From: Asterionellopsis glacialis | Lineage: Eukaryota > Bacillariophyta > Plagiogrammaphyceae > Rhaphoneidales > Asterionellopsidaceae | Direction: 5' to 3' | DNA length: 21,225 bases | Assembly: GCA_014885115.2 (NCBI GenBank) | Contig: WKLE02000468.1 | Location: forward strand, 1-21,225 | In this document: in pieces, positions 1 through 9,010 of the stretch | Layout of the letters: each line of letters begins with the position of its first letter | Position numbering within the stretch: the stretch's first letter is position 1 | Made by a program: the position numbers and the translations under genes | The notes under the pieces: model-generated | What the model saw: the letters and a program-made list of their open reading frames with translations, nothing else | Told to the model about the DNA's origin: nothing | Databases searched by the model: none

Positions 1-420
1 AAAGATGAGAACCCTAAAAATGTCGAACTTCAAGACTTTTCTTAACAAATATATTTTTACGGCGTGATTGTACTGTCATAACTCGTGACCGAACATCATC
101 GTAGAAAACCAACAAGTTCGCTTATCTACAGTATTTCCTGGTACCAATTCTAGTAGCTCGCATCAAACTTAAATATCAGAAGTCTAATGTACATCTATTT
201 TATACCATATCCCAACTTGAGTAGGTAAGTTTAAAAAATGAAAAGATATGGATCGTACAATAAAATCAAGAAGTCAAGAGAAGAGAACGAGTCGGAAGAC
301 ATCATAAAAAATAATCATAATAACCCTTCAACAAGATTCTCTTCTTTGATTGCACCATCAATCACACACGACATAAATTGCCGTCAAAGCTAGTCTATTT
401 CGAACAAATTCATCATTAGG
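1..420. other. 5' intergenic region, no gene seen
   Basis: AT-rich sequence upstream of the sulfite oxidase start. I see no open frame of useful length on either strand and no RNA gene. It should hold the sulfite oxidase promoter and 5' leader. One GGTACC hexamer lies at 140-145. Confidence 0.5.
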
Positions 421-2572
421 ATGTTGTTATCATCTCGTTTCGCGTTGCGCCATGCACGCTTCGCAACCCGTGCTTTTAGCTCACGTGCTCCGAATGCTAG
501 AAAGCCTTCGAGCAATTGCAATAACAGTACCAGTAACAATGCCAATTTCACAGCTGCTGTTGCAATGGCTGCCGCTGGTATATTTGGTACTGCAGGTACC
601 ATGACACTGTTGGAAGAAGCAAAGCACCAAAGTCTTCCAAAGCAAAAATACCCATCTCCTGAACCGATTCCTGTCCATAGTAAAGAGACTCACAATTCCG
701 ACTACAATGAACCCCCTCCACGTCCAGATTTACCCACGATTTCGTTGGAAGATCTTGCTGAACATAACGAAGAGTCTTCCATGTGGTTTTCCTTTCGTGG
801 TGCAGTTTATGACATGACTTTTTTCATTAATGGCCATCCTGGTGGAACTCCGGTGAGTTTTCGTTCATTCCATTCGCTGAGACGATAATATATTATAATC
901 GATCGATACTCACCCTTGCCCTTATTCATTTCGACGACAAGTAGCGTCTTTTGATGGCAGCGGGTCAAGATCTTGAGCCCTATTGGGAGGTCTATCGCCA
1001 ACATTTCCGTGGGCATATCGTTGCTTGGATGGAGGTACGTTTAGCTACTGTATCGTGATGTTTGAATTGAAATCAAACCTTTTGAAGGAAAATCTAATTG
1101 TCCCTTCCTGTTGTTAAATTGGTGTGCAACAGAAATATCGTATTGGAAATTTGTCGCCCGAAGATGCTGTGAAAGCCCGAGATTTCGAATTTGGTGATAT
1201 GTTTGAAACCGACCCACTTCGCGACCCCAACTTGCTGGGGTGTACGCAAAAACCATGGTGTGGTGAACCACGCATTGATCTTCTCACGCAGGACTATATC
1301 ACTCCTAATGAATTGTTTTATGTTCGTAACCACCTTGCTGTCCCCGATATTGATCCTGATGAGTATAGACTCATCATCAAGGGCAAGGGTATCAAAAAAC
1401 ATAAATTTACCTTGAATGATTTGAAGACAATGTTTCCAAAACACGAAGTTGTGACGACGTTGCAATGTGCCGGAAATCGCCGTGAGGACATGCACGACGA
1501 TGATCACAAGATTTTCATTGCACCGCATTGGGTAGTCGGAGCCATGTCAACGGCAAAGTGGGGAGGTGTCAAGATTCGTGACGTCCTTAAACACTGCGGA
1601 TTGGATGTAGATGGAATGGCACTTGGCGAAACCGACACTGGAAAGATCAAGCACGTTCAATTTGAAGGATACGACACAGATGAAACAGGACTTTGCTATG
1701 GTGGATCTATTCCGATTGACAAAGCTGTAGATGGTTTGGGTGATGCCATCTTTGCCTTCGAAATGAATGACAAGCCTTTACCGCGTGACCATGGCTATCC
1801 AGTTCGTGCAATTGCTCCTGGACATGCTGGTGCCCGTCAATGCAAGTGGCTTCACAAAGTAATTTTAAGTGAAAAAGAATCACAAAAGTCTTGGCAACAA
1901 AAGTCATATCGTGGTTTTGCTCCAGATATCAATTTTGAGGAAGATTTGAGTCATTGGCCTCCACCTCGTCTTGACCAAGCCCCAATTGTTCAAGAAATGC
2001 CTGTGCAGTCTCTTGTGTGCAATCCTCCACAAAACTCTCTTGTGGGTATGAAGGATGCAACTGATATTACCGTAAAGGGTGTCGCATGGTCGGGAGGAGG
2101 ACGCAAGGTCGAACGCGTGGATGTATCCATTGATGGTGGCAAGACATGGACTGCAGCAGAGCTCTATAAGCCTATCGAACAAAAGCGCAATCGCCACTGG
2201 GCTTGGACTCAATTCAACAAGACCCTTCCTCTACCGGAAGATGTTCGTCGGAGGCTAGCAAGGGGGGAACAGGTCAAACTCGATATTACTTCGAAGGCGA
2301 TGAACTCAGATTTCAATGTACAACCAGAGACAATGGAACCATACTGGAATGCTCGTGGGGTATGCATTAATCACTGGTATCACATTAAGACAACCCTGGA
2401 TCCCAATCGCCAAAAGGATCAGCTTGCACATGACAACTCTGAGCGAGAGTTTGGGAATACCCCGTCTGGAGGAAAATTTGATCAACCATGGGGACAACAC
2501 GGTTGGACAACTGACCCTGAGCATCAATCAGACCCCCGTGCTCATATTGAACCGGAGGCGAAACACTTTTAG
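421..2572 (+). CDS. SUOX: Sulfite oxidase, mitochondrial (cytochrome b5 + molybdopterin domains), three exons
   Basis: Oxidises sulfite to sulfate, passing electrons from the molybdenum cofactor to a b5 haem and then to cytochrome c in the intermembrane space. I read exons 421-852, 945-1034 and 1133-2572, all phase 0, with donors GTGAGT and GTACGT; the total is 653 aa. The N-terminus is Arg-rich (residues 1-28) followed by a hydrophobic stretch (about 43-60), a bipartite presequence as in animal SUOX. The b5 domain spans about residues 105-180, with haem ligands His139 (in HPGG) and probably His164. The Moco domain has the cofactor Cys286 in TLQCAGNRR and the conserved PLPRDHGYPVR. A Moco-oxidoreductase dimerisation domain follows from about residue 455. 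The C-terminus ends KHF, not a peroxisomal signal, unlike the b5-less plant enzyme. The end of exon 1 and all of exon 2 encode the rest of b5, which confirms the splicing. Exon 3 opens in frame at AAATAT; the upstream GTG is intronic. Confidence 0.95.
853..944 (+). other. Sulfite oxidase intron 1 (92 bp)
   Basis: The donor GTGAGT starts at 853 and the acceptor TAG ends at 944. Splicing joins HPGGTP to RLLMAAGQDLEP, restoring the cytochrome b5 core, so the boundaries are fixed by homology. An earlier AG at 940-941 would break the frame. Confidence 0.88.
1035..1132 (+). other. Sulfite oxidase intron 2 (98 bp)
   Basis: The donor GTACGT starts at 1035 and the acceptor CAG ends at 1132. Splicing joins AWME to KYRIGNLSPEDA, which matches the family's linker after the b5 domain. 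Confidence 0.88.
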
Positions 2573-3217
2573 AACAATAATGTTACATATTGATACGATA
2601 CTATGAAATGATCTTTCCAACTAAATTGTAGTGTTGGGTAGATAGATCCCTGACTACGAGCACAACAGATCAATCTATGATTCGAGCTCCAGATCTGACC
2701 TTTCGAGACTTTTTATCTTCTTAAAAACAAGTAGAGTAGGGTAATCAATAGGTATTTTACTTTTAAAAGCATAAATGTATCGGGTGTTTCTTCTTTCTTG
2801 GCTATTGATCATGGAGAGTTCGATGTGCCTTGAACTCGATCGTTCGTCTTTGATACTTCTGAGCATCTTTGCACCCAGCGATACAAAACACGAACTCACC
2901 CAAAGTTACGAACAGAGTCATTTTCGGAATTATATTTGAAAGGCAACACCCCTTTCCATCCAACAGACAAAGCTTACACGAAGATGAGTGAAGAGAATTG
3001 GGACCTTAAGCTCTGCTGCATGGGAGCTGGCTTATGTTGGTGGACCTACAATGACTGTCATTTCATGAAAATGCCTTGATTTGAGACAGCATTGTTGTCC
3101 AGAGCCATCATTTCGGTGCACATGGCTTGGATTTTTTTACTCGAGGAGGATATAAATGCGGACTAATAGTTGTAGCGTGTTAGTCGAACCCGTAACGCGG
3201 CTATCGGTTCCCCCATT
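2573..3217. other. Convergent intergenic region between sulfite oxidase and LRR-P4H
   Basis: This holds the two 3' ends. A 74-codon minus-strand frame at 2675-2899 has no recognisable features and I treat it as chance. The only other item is the 31-codon plus-strand ORF at 2984-3079, listed separately. Confidence 0.5.
2984..3079 (+). CDS. Candidate small ORF, 31 aa, Cys/Trp-rich
   Basis: ATG-to-TGA frame with unusual composition: four Cys, three Trp, and a CC pair early followed by a CWWTYNDC segment. It has no signal peptide and I recognise no family. It lies in the convergent gap between two 3' ends, so it could equally be a chance frame in a 3' UTR. Confidence 0.15.
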   Translation: MSEENWDLKLCCMGAGLCWWTYNDCHFMKMP

Positions 3218-4399
3218 TCAACTGTCTCCTTTGGATTTACAACTCTCGATAATCTCCTTTAACTTGGTACAGGCTTCGGGTGTGCTCGGATAGACTCTGA
3301 CAAACCCAGCCAGAATGTAGCGCGTCCCCTCGGTAATTTCCACTCCAGCATGCAACAATCGACCGCAGAAGAAAACGCCAGTTCCTGGCGTCTTGGGCGC
3401 CAACGTAATTTTGTCGTGAATAAATTGTGTCCCTCCTCCTTGAAAGGCATCGTTTAGGGTAATAACAAATGACAGTTCACTTCCATCCCGGTGCGCCGGC
3501 AGACTTCTTTGTTCGTCAATACAATATTTGGCTAGAAATAGGTCCTCAAGGGCTAAATCTGAAATGGGTAAGTCAAATAGATGGGATAGCATAGGCAAGA
3601 GGCTTTGCTTGAGATGATCATTACAAACGGCAAGAAGGTCACCTCCCACAACGGCCGCATCAATATCAGTTGTTTTATAGTCTCTGTGCCGATCCGTTTC
3701 CCACCCACCATTTTCTTTGGTATACTGAATAGCCAGATCGATGAGATTTTGGCAAGCTTCTCGAGTCAAGACTGATTCCACCACGTGGATGTTTGGTTTG
3801 GGACTACTACTACTGTTGCTGGTGACACTTTCACTTACAATGTCGTTCTCCTTATATCGAAAGTAAGATGTCAACTCGTTTCCTGTTATGTCAAACCAAG
3901 AAAAGTGAGTGGCCCGAGCAAATGATGGATGCAAAGCTCCTTTGAGTTGATTGCTGCCCACATCTAGTATTGTCAAATTCGGAAACCGTGACGGATCTGC
4001 CAATTCCTGCGGTAGATTGCCTGATAGCTGATTTTCGGAAAGCCACAATTGTTCGATCGTTGGAGGAAGCGCCTTTAAAACATCTTTTTCATCCAAACGC
4101 CCGTTTAAGTTGTTTTGGGAGAGTTCCAGGGCGGTAATTTCGCCATCGGAATTGCAGGTGACACCACTCCATTTTGAAATGTCTTCATTGTCAAGCCAAC
4201 TGCCTTGACGAGTCCAGTTCTTGCCACCAAGACGATCATAGATTATTTCCAATACCTCTCTTGAAGACAAGACAGGTTTAGATCTCTTGCGGTCAATATT
4301 GGCAGTCTCCATACTTGCTTTTGAAGTTCGAAGTGAATGCTTGCTTTTGCTAATGGAGTGGTGGATAAGCTGCCAAAGAGGAATGCTTCTATTCTTCAT
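3218..4399 (-). CDS. LRR-prolyl 4-hydroxylase-like 2OG-Fe(II) oxygenase
   Basis: 393 aa, no intron. The N-terminal half holds an LRR N-terminal cap-like segment (about 47-82, with W62, W68, W77 and C82) and about four leucine-rich repeats starting near residues 88, 114, 141 and 165. The C-terminal half (about 203-370) is a P4Hc-type double-stranded beta helix. It has the iron ligands His303-x-Asp305 and distal His350, the GGGTQF turn at 321-326, and Arg360 where the family binds the 2-oxoglutarate carboxylate. It would hydroxylate a peptidyl residue, probably proline; the LRRs may select the substrate (inference). There is no signal peptide, and the basic start leaves the location open. Met30 is an alternative start. 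It is divergent from the next gene across 346 bp. Confidence 0.85.
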   Translation of the reverse strand: MKNRSIPLWQLIHHSISKSKHSLRTSKASMETANIDRKRSKPVLSSREVLEIIYDRLGGKNWTRQGSWLDNEDISKWSGVTCNSDGEITALELSQNNLNGRLDEKDVLKALPPTIEQLWLSENQLSGNLPQELADPSRFPNLTILDVGSNQLKGALHPSFARATHFSWFDITGNELTSYFRYKENDIVSESVTSNSSSSPKPNIHVVESVLTREACQNLIDLAIQYTKENGGWETDRHRDYKTTDIDAAVVGGDLLAVCNDHLKQSLLPMLSHLFDLPISDLALEDLFLAKYCIDEQRSLPAHRDGSELSFVITLNDAFQGGGTQFIHDKITLAPKTPGTGVFFCGRLLHAGVEITEGTRYILAGFVRVYPSTPEACTKLKEIIESCKSKGDS

Positions 4400-4745
4400 T
4401 CATGATTCATGGCGTACAGTAAGACTTTTAAATGATTCTTCATTTCAAAGGAGAGACAGCTGTAAGAAAGATTTGTGCAAAGCCCAAAAGGCCAGCAGGT
4501 GAAGGCGCGCCAGCACACGCCTCTCCCGTCCATTCAGCTCGCGAGCAGACACTTCTTGTATTAATACGATAGGGAGCGGGAGCGGGATTCAACGCATTTT
4601 TTTAACGGTCGTCTTTGTATAATTGGCATACACAACTTTGCATTTTTTGCTCACAAGATTCAATCGCCATAAAAACACGAAAAAGAAGGCTTCACAGCAA
4701 AGGGAAAAGTTGTTCCATAAAAACGTTGCAACCTCGAGAACCATC
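4400..4745. promoter_or_regulatory. Shared divergent promoter region of two P4H genes
   Basis: Two oxygenase genes diverge from this 346-bp gap. Its middle is locally CpG-rich and carries two short perfect palindromes, GGCGCGCC (4504-4511) and GCTCGCGAGC (4537-4546). The plus-strand frame stays open upstream to a TTG at 4623 but has no ATG before 4746. Regulatory use is inferred from position alone. Confidence 0.45.
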
Positions 4746-6254
4746 ATGAAAAGCCACCATCTTCATATACTTCTTTTGGGAGTCTTTTGTATTTCAAGAA
4801 ACACCAATGGTGAAATCTTTAACAAAGAAGAAACATGTCTGACTGATGGGACTTGCACCGAAAGTTTCAGCAACGGAAGTGATGACGCCCAAGTCTATCA
4901 AGGTGATTTCGAAGACGATGATGACGAAGAACAAGATTACGGTGATTATTTCGGTGGATTTTGGGACGACGAGGATGATTATGACGAGGAGGAGGATGAG
5001 GAAGCTGAAGGAGAGGCTCAAGAGTGCATCGATGAAAGCGAACATTGTACTTCTTGGGCAAACCAGGGCGAATGTGAGTCAAATCCAGCCTATATGCTGG
5101 TGTCTTGCCGTGTGTCATGTAATACATGCCCCCTTACTTATGGCATTACACAAGACACCCATGTGGATGGAGAGGAAAATGTATCCAATTTGAAACGTGT
5201 TGTTGCTGATATGGTTGACTACATGGAAAATAAAGTCATGGTCGAAGAAAAGTACGAAGAATATCGAGAGCATTGCAAGAATCACGATGAAAAATGTGCT
5301 TATTGGAAGTATACTGGAGAATGCGAAAAGAATAGGAAATGGATGAATACTAATTGTGCTCCGGTTTGCCAAACTTGTGATGAGTTAATCATATGTCCAA
5401 AAGAACCCTTTTCGGAGAATATTTGGGGACCAGGTGACTTGAACAAGATGTTTGAAAAGATCACGACGGACGAGCAATTTCAAAAGTACAAACCTCAGAT
5501 TATTTCTCGTCCTGCTATAGAACAGTTGGATGCAACAGAGATCAACAATGACAGCAACCATATCAACGAGGAAGAATCATCAGTGAATAAGAAAGAAGCA
5601 GCAAAGGAACTTCAAAATGATAGAAGCGACCAGACGCCACCAATGAACGGACCATGGGTGGTTGTTCTCGAAGAGTTTGTATCAAAAGAAGAATGTGAAG
5701 CTTTAATTGAAGTGGGAGGCAACTTGGGCTATGCACGGTCGACTGTTGACTCGAATGATAGCGTTGATGGAACCTACGAAAAATCTGAAGCTGATTATCG
5801 TACATCAAGTAATACTTGGTGTGATTCGACATGCAATGAGAATGAATTGACGAATAATGTCATCAAAAAGATCGAAGAACTTACTGGAATACCTGAGCTT
5901 TACTCAGAGTATCTCCAGCTGTTGCATTACCAAGAAGGTCAATTCTATGTGGAGCACCATGATTACCTTGACCACCAAATGAATGCTCTCGAAGGGCCCA
6001 GGCTACTAACAGTCTTTTTGTATCTAAATGATGTAGAAGATGGTGGTGGTACCAAATTTAATCATTTGAATACTACCGTCACACCGAAACGTGGTAGAGC
6101 TGTGATTTGGCCTAGTGTATTAGATGAAGATCCTCTTCAGAAAGAACCTCTCACAAATCATGAAGCCTTGCCTGTGATTAAGGGTGAAAAGTATGGTGCC
6201 AATGCATGGGTGCACCTACGAGATACAAGGTCAGGTCTAGATATGGGATGTTGA
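4746..6254 (+). CDS. Secreted prolyl 4-hydroxylase with two N-terminal ShKT domains (paralogue 1)
   Basis: 502 aa from the first in-frame ATG; the hydrophobic start (residues 1-22) is a signal peptide, so it enters the ER. A strongly acidic linker (about 54-91) follows. Two six-Cys ShKT modules come next: Cys94, 101, 110, 121, 125, 128 and Cys177, 184, 193, 204, 208, 211. The P4Hc domain occupies about 300-492, with iron ligands His404-x-Asp406 and distal His472, and Lys482 in the position that binds 2-oxoglutarate. Likely reaction: proline to 4-hydroxyproline in secreted proteins, using O2, 2-oxoglutarate, Fe(II) and ascorbate. In plants the ShKT module lies after the catalytic domain; here two lie before it. 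Its close tandem paralogue is at 7439-9010. Confidence 0.9.
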   Translation: MKSHHLHILLLGVFCISRNTNGEIFNKEETCLTDGTCTESFSNGSDDAQVYQGDFEDDDDEEQDYGDYFGGFWDDEDDYDEEEDEEAEGEAQECIDESEHCTSWANQGECESNPAYMLVSCRVSCNTCPLTYGITQDTHVDGEENVSNLKRVVADMVDYMENKVMVEEKYEEYREHCKNHDEKCAYWKYTGECEKNRKWMNTNCAPVCQTCDELIICPKEPFSENIWGPGDLNKMFEKITTDEQFQKYKPQIISRPAIEQLDATEINNDSNHINEEESSVNKKEAAKELQNDRSDQTPPMNGPWVVVLEEFVSKEECEALIEVGGNLGYARSTVDSNDSVDGTYEKSEADYRTSSNTWCDSTCNENELTNNVIKKIEELTGIPELYSEYLQLLHYQEGQFYVEHHDYLDHQMNALEGPRLLTVFLYLNDVEDGGGTKFNHLNTTVTPKRGRAVIWPSVLDEDPLQKEPLTNHEALPVIKGEKYGANAWVHLRDTRSGLDMGC

Positions 6255-6649
6255 AGAATTCGTGTCCAATAAAAAAATCATACTTTTCGAGTGAACTAAT
6301 TTGATAGAGCACAACAAAGGAAATGATGTACACTACTAGAAAAAGCCTCTTTCGGACGAAGGAAAGACGGCAAACCAATCATACTATACATATTCAATGT
6401 TATATAAAATTTATTAGAAATATTACTGTTGCTACACTTTAGAAATTTGAAAATCCATTAGGTAGGCATCAGAACATGATTTTTTGTCACACGGTAACCT
6501 TTTTTGATCCGTTGAGTGATCACAATCATCTGGTGTCCCAATGCGAACCTCCAGGCCCGACTGCCTACTCACAAAACTGTTGTGCCGTCACAAATTCCCA
6601 TACGAGTACATGTAGACCGCTAGAGAGTCTACTTTCGTTTACCAAACAA

Positions 6650-7146
6650 GGTACCTGTACCGCCACACCTGTACAGTTACCAAAGTAGGACTACCGTTCA
6701 GACAGTACCAGGTACTGTACATGCATTATCTCTGAAAATAACGGTAATAAAGTGACATGAATTATTTATATTAAAAATCTTGTCCCTGGTATCATACAAC
6801 GTTCGATAGACAAAATATTATTCTACCGGGTATAGGAGTATACTTCCATTCTCATGTAAGGTACTACCCGGGTACATGGTACCTGTACATCTGAACATAC
6901 CAGTACTACCCGGTAAATATAAACACCTGTTGGGAGTACCTTGTACTGTAAATACAGTATGTATCATATGTTGGTTGGGGCGTTGAATTTTCATAGAGTT
7001 CGCATTCTTGCGTCTGTTCCGTTCATTCTGATCGTAGTTCCTACTTTAACGGTCTACAGTAGTCTTTCAGATACTAGGACTAGCGAGTTACCGGTACCTG
7101 GTATTCCGGCGATGACAGTACCAGTACCTGGTACAGGTACCAGGTA
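6650..7146. repeat. GGTACC / CAGGTAC-rich palindromic repeat island
   Basis: Three dense clusters (about 6650-6722, 6861-6959, 7091-7146) are built from GGTACC, GTACCTG, CAGGTAC and CAGTACC words on both strands. GGTACC itself is at 6650, 6879, 7093 and 7136. Spacing is irregular, so this is neither a simple tandem repeat nor a single hairpin. The same vocabulary returns at 13996-14030 and 16237-17010. Confidence 0.65.
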
Positions 7147-7248
7147 GAGTCCGCGTCCGGCCGTGCTTTGTTTTCCGTCCATCGCTGACAAAAAGCTACA
7201 GAGGAGTACGAGCACAGCAGCTATATAATAAATCGTCTGCGGTTTCAT
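7054..7248 (-). CDS. Possible short secreted protein or first exon
   Basis: From the ATG at 7248 the frame starts MKPQ, followed by a hydrophobic core of about 17 residues and a small-residue site (FLSA before MDG), a convincing signal-peptide shape. The rest of the 64 codons runs into the GTACC island, where the palindromes translate as a Pro-Gly-Thr run (PVPGTGT) that looks artificial. A GTACCT in the island could be a splice donor. It would share a 190-bp divergent promoter with P4H paralogue 2. Unrecognised; may be chance. Confidence 0.22.
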   Translation of the reverse strand: MKPQTIYYIAAVLVLLCSFLSAMDGKQSTAGRGLYLVPVPGTGTVIAGIPGTGNSLVLVSERLL

Positions 7249-7438
7249 ATTATCATAGATGCTTGAACTTGAAAGAAAACCACGACCTGACAAAGCCAAC
7301 TTCGCACTACTACAACATCAATCGCTAGTTTGTGTTTCAAAAGCGTGTAAAGGTTACACCCTCTGCTATTTATTTTAAATTTATTCATCAGAATCATATC
7401 AATTATATTCATATATCACAAGAACATCGACAATCATA

Positions 7439-9010
7439 ATGAAAAGAGGAACTTCACGATGGGTTCCGTTAAGTGCCTTTTGCATTGTTGTTTTAGGAGT
7501 TTTCCTTATCCATCATGTAGAATGTGTTGACATCACACCAGTACCAGAAGAAGTATGCATAGCTGATGGAACTTGTACAGAAATAAATGTAAGCCAAAAT
7601 GGTTTCATTGAGGAGGATATAGTTTATGGTGACGAAAACAGCAAAAATGATGAAAGCGATGAATACGAGGAGGACGATGATGAGGATGATTACGACGATG
7701 ATGAAGAGCACGATGACGATTACAGTGAGGAAATTCAGATTATGCAAAAATCAGATTTTCTTACCGACACATTGTGTTATGATTCGACATTTCGTTGTGA
7801 AGAATATGCAGAAGAGGGAGAATGTGAGGCGAACCCAGATTGGATGTTAAATTTCTGTCGCTTGTCATGTAAAACATGCGTGCTTGATAAAAGATATGGT
7901 GTAGAACAGGATGTCCATGGTGGAGGAGAAGATCTTGTGTCTGAACTCCAAAGTATTGTTGATAAGTCCAAAGAGTACATCGACAACATTGTTATGGTAG
8001 ATGAAGAGTACGCTATATTTCGGGACGAATGTAAGAATTTTGATACGCAATGTGCCTATTGGAAGTATCTTGGTGAATGTACAAACCCCGAAGATGGTGG
8101 CTGGATGGAGGAATTTTGTGGACCCGTATGTGAAGCTTGCGGTGAAACATGCCCCAAAAAGCCACTTTCGGAGAATATTTGGGAACCAGGTGACTTGAAT
8201 AAGTTTTTCGAAAGACTTACAACAGATGAAAAAATGAAACACTACAAACCCACGATTCTATCTCGTCCTCCACCTGATGGTATATCAAGTGAAGAACTGG
8301 AGCAGCTACAGAATAGAACCGACCTTGGTTACAAAATTGGAACCTGGATCGTTGTACTAGATGAATTCATTACCGACGAGGAATGTCAAGCCTTAATTGA
8401 TATTGGTTATAGTCGAGGTTTCGAACGTTCTGGCATTGTCAATGAAGATGAAGATGAAGACGAAGATGACAAAACAGACAAGGACAAGGATGACAAAGAC
8501 GATAAGGAAGACGACGAGGAGGAGTATGACGACTATAGAACTTCAGAAAATACTTGGTGTGACCAAACATGCAAAGACAACCCCATGGCGAATAAAACTC
8601 TCAATAGGATTCAGGAAATCACAGGTATTTCTGATGAATATTCTGAGTTTCTGCAACTCTTAAAGTATGAAGAAGGTCAATTCTATGGTGTTCACCATGA
8701 TTTAATCCCTGGGATGGTCGAATCACTTGCAGGACCGCGGATACTTACAGTTTTTGTTTATTTAAATGATGTCGAAGAGGGTGGTGGCACGCGATTCTCT
8801 GAATTAAACTTGACTGTGACCCCCAAAAAGGGTAGGGCTGTTATATGGCCAAGTGTAACGAACGACGATGTAGAAGAACTAGATGACTTTACCTGGCATG
8901 AAGCGCTACCGGTAACAAAGGGTCAGAAGTTTGGTGCTAATGCTTGGATTCATCTAAGAGTGACCAAACCATATATTGACGGTGAATGTGATGGTTTGGA
9001 TTACCTGTAA
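7439..9010 (+). CDS. Secreted prolyl 4-hydroxylase with two N-terminal ShKT domains (paralogue 2)
   Basis: 523 aa, same layout as paralogue 1. A signal peptide or anchor covers residues 10-29. A C-x-ADGTC motif parallels the first copy, and an acidic stretch spans about 58-99. ShKT 1 has Cys113, 120, 129, 140, 144, 147; ShKT 2 has Cys198, 205, 214, 227, 231, 234. The P4Hc domain is at about 301-507, with His419-x-Asp421, distal His487 and Lys497. Both copies share PLSENIW/PFSENIW and the WCDxTC loop. The main difference is an extra Asp/Glu/Lys run (about 336-365) inside the catalytic domain just before the YRTSxNTWCD segment, coded by GAtGAa-type repeats. Expected role: ER-lumen hydroxylation of secreted proteins. 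Confidence 0.9.
   Translation: MKRGTSRWVPLSAFCIVVLGVFLIHHVECVDITPVPEEVCIADGTCTEINVSQNGFIEEDIVYGDENSKNDESDEYEEDDDEDDYDDDEEHDDDYSEEIQIMQKSDFLTDTLCYDSTFRCEEYAEEGECEANPDWMLNFCRLSCKTCVLDKRYGVEQDVHGGGEDLVSELQSIVDKSKEYIDNIVMVDEEYAIFRDECKNFDTQCAYWKYLGECTNPEDGGWMEEFCGPVCEACGETCPKKPLSENIWEPGDLNKFFERLTTDEKMKHYKPTILSRPPPDGISSEELEQLQNRTDLGYKIGTWIVVLDEFITDEECQALIDIGYSRGFERSGIVNEDEDEDEDDKTDKDKDDKDDKEDDEEEYDDYRTSENTWCDQTCKDNPMANKTLNRIQEITGISDEYSEFLQLLKYEEGQFYGVHHDLIPGMVESLAGPRILTVFVYLNDVEEGGGTRFSELNLTVTPKKGRAVIWPSVTNDDVEELDDFTWHEALPVTKGQKFGANAWIHLRVTKPYIDGECDGLDYL

Larger units (their letters stand above)
6255..7438. other. Intergenic region between tandem P4H paralogues
   Basis: 1.18 kb. It holds the 3' end of paralogue 1, the GTACC-rich island at 6650-7146, a possible minus-strand signal-peptide ORF at 7054-7248, and the promoter of paralogue 2. 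The 70-codon frame at 6476-6688 (+) shows no protein-like features. Confidence 0.5.

Noticed and set aside
1124..1132. GTG at 1124 as the start of a separate sulfite oxidase gene
   Set aside because: It lies in intron 2 just before the acceptor CAG; the b5 exons upstream are in phase and complete the protein.
3181..3215. tRNA-like B-box (GTCGAACCCG) on the minus strand
   Set aside because: Neither the T-arm stem nor an acceptor stem or A-box can be paired around it.
4623..4745. N-terminal extension of P4H paralogue 1 from a TTG
   Set aside because: No ATG in the stretch. The ATG at 4746 gives a clear signal peptide matching paralogue 2.
4794..5372. Several antisense frames rich in Ile/Val/Leu or Arg/His under P4H paralogue 1
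   Set aside because: They are complements of the acidic Asp/Glu-rich and Cys-rich coding sequence; apparent membrane segments arise from GAY/GAR codons read backward.
7493..7747. Antisense hydrophobic ORF under P4H paralogue 2
   Set aside because: Same shadow effect of the acidic stretch in the real gene.
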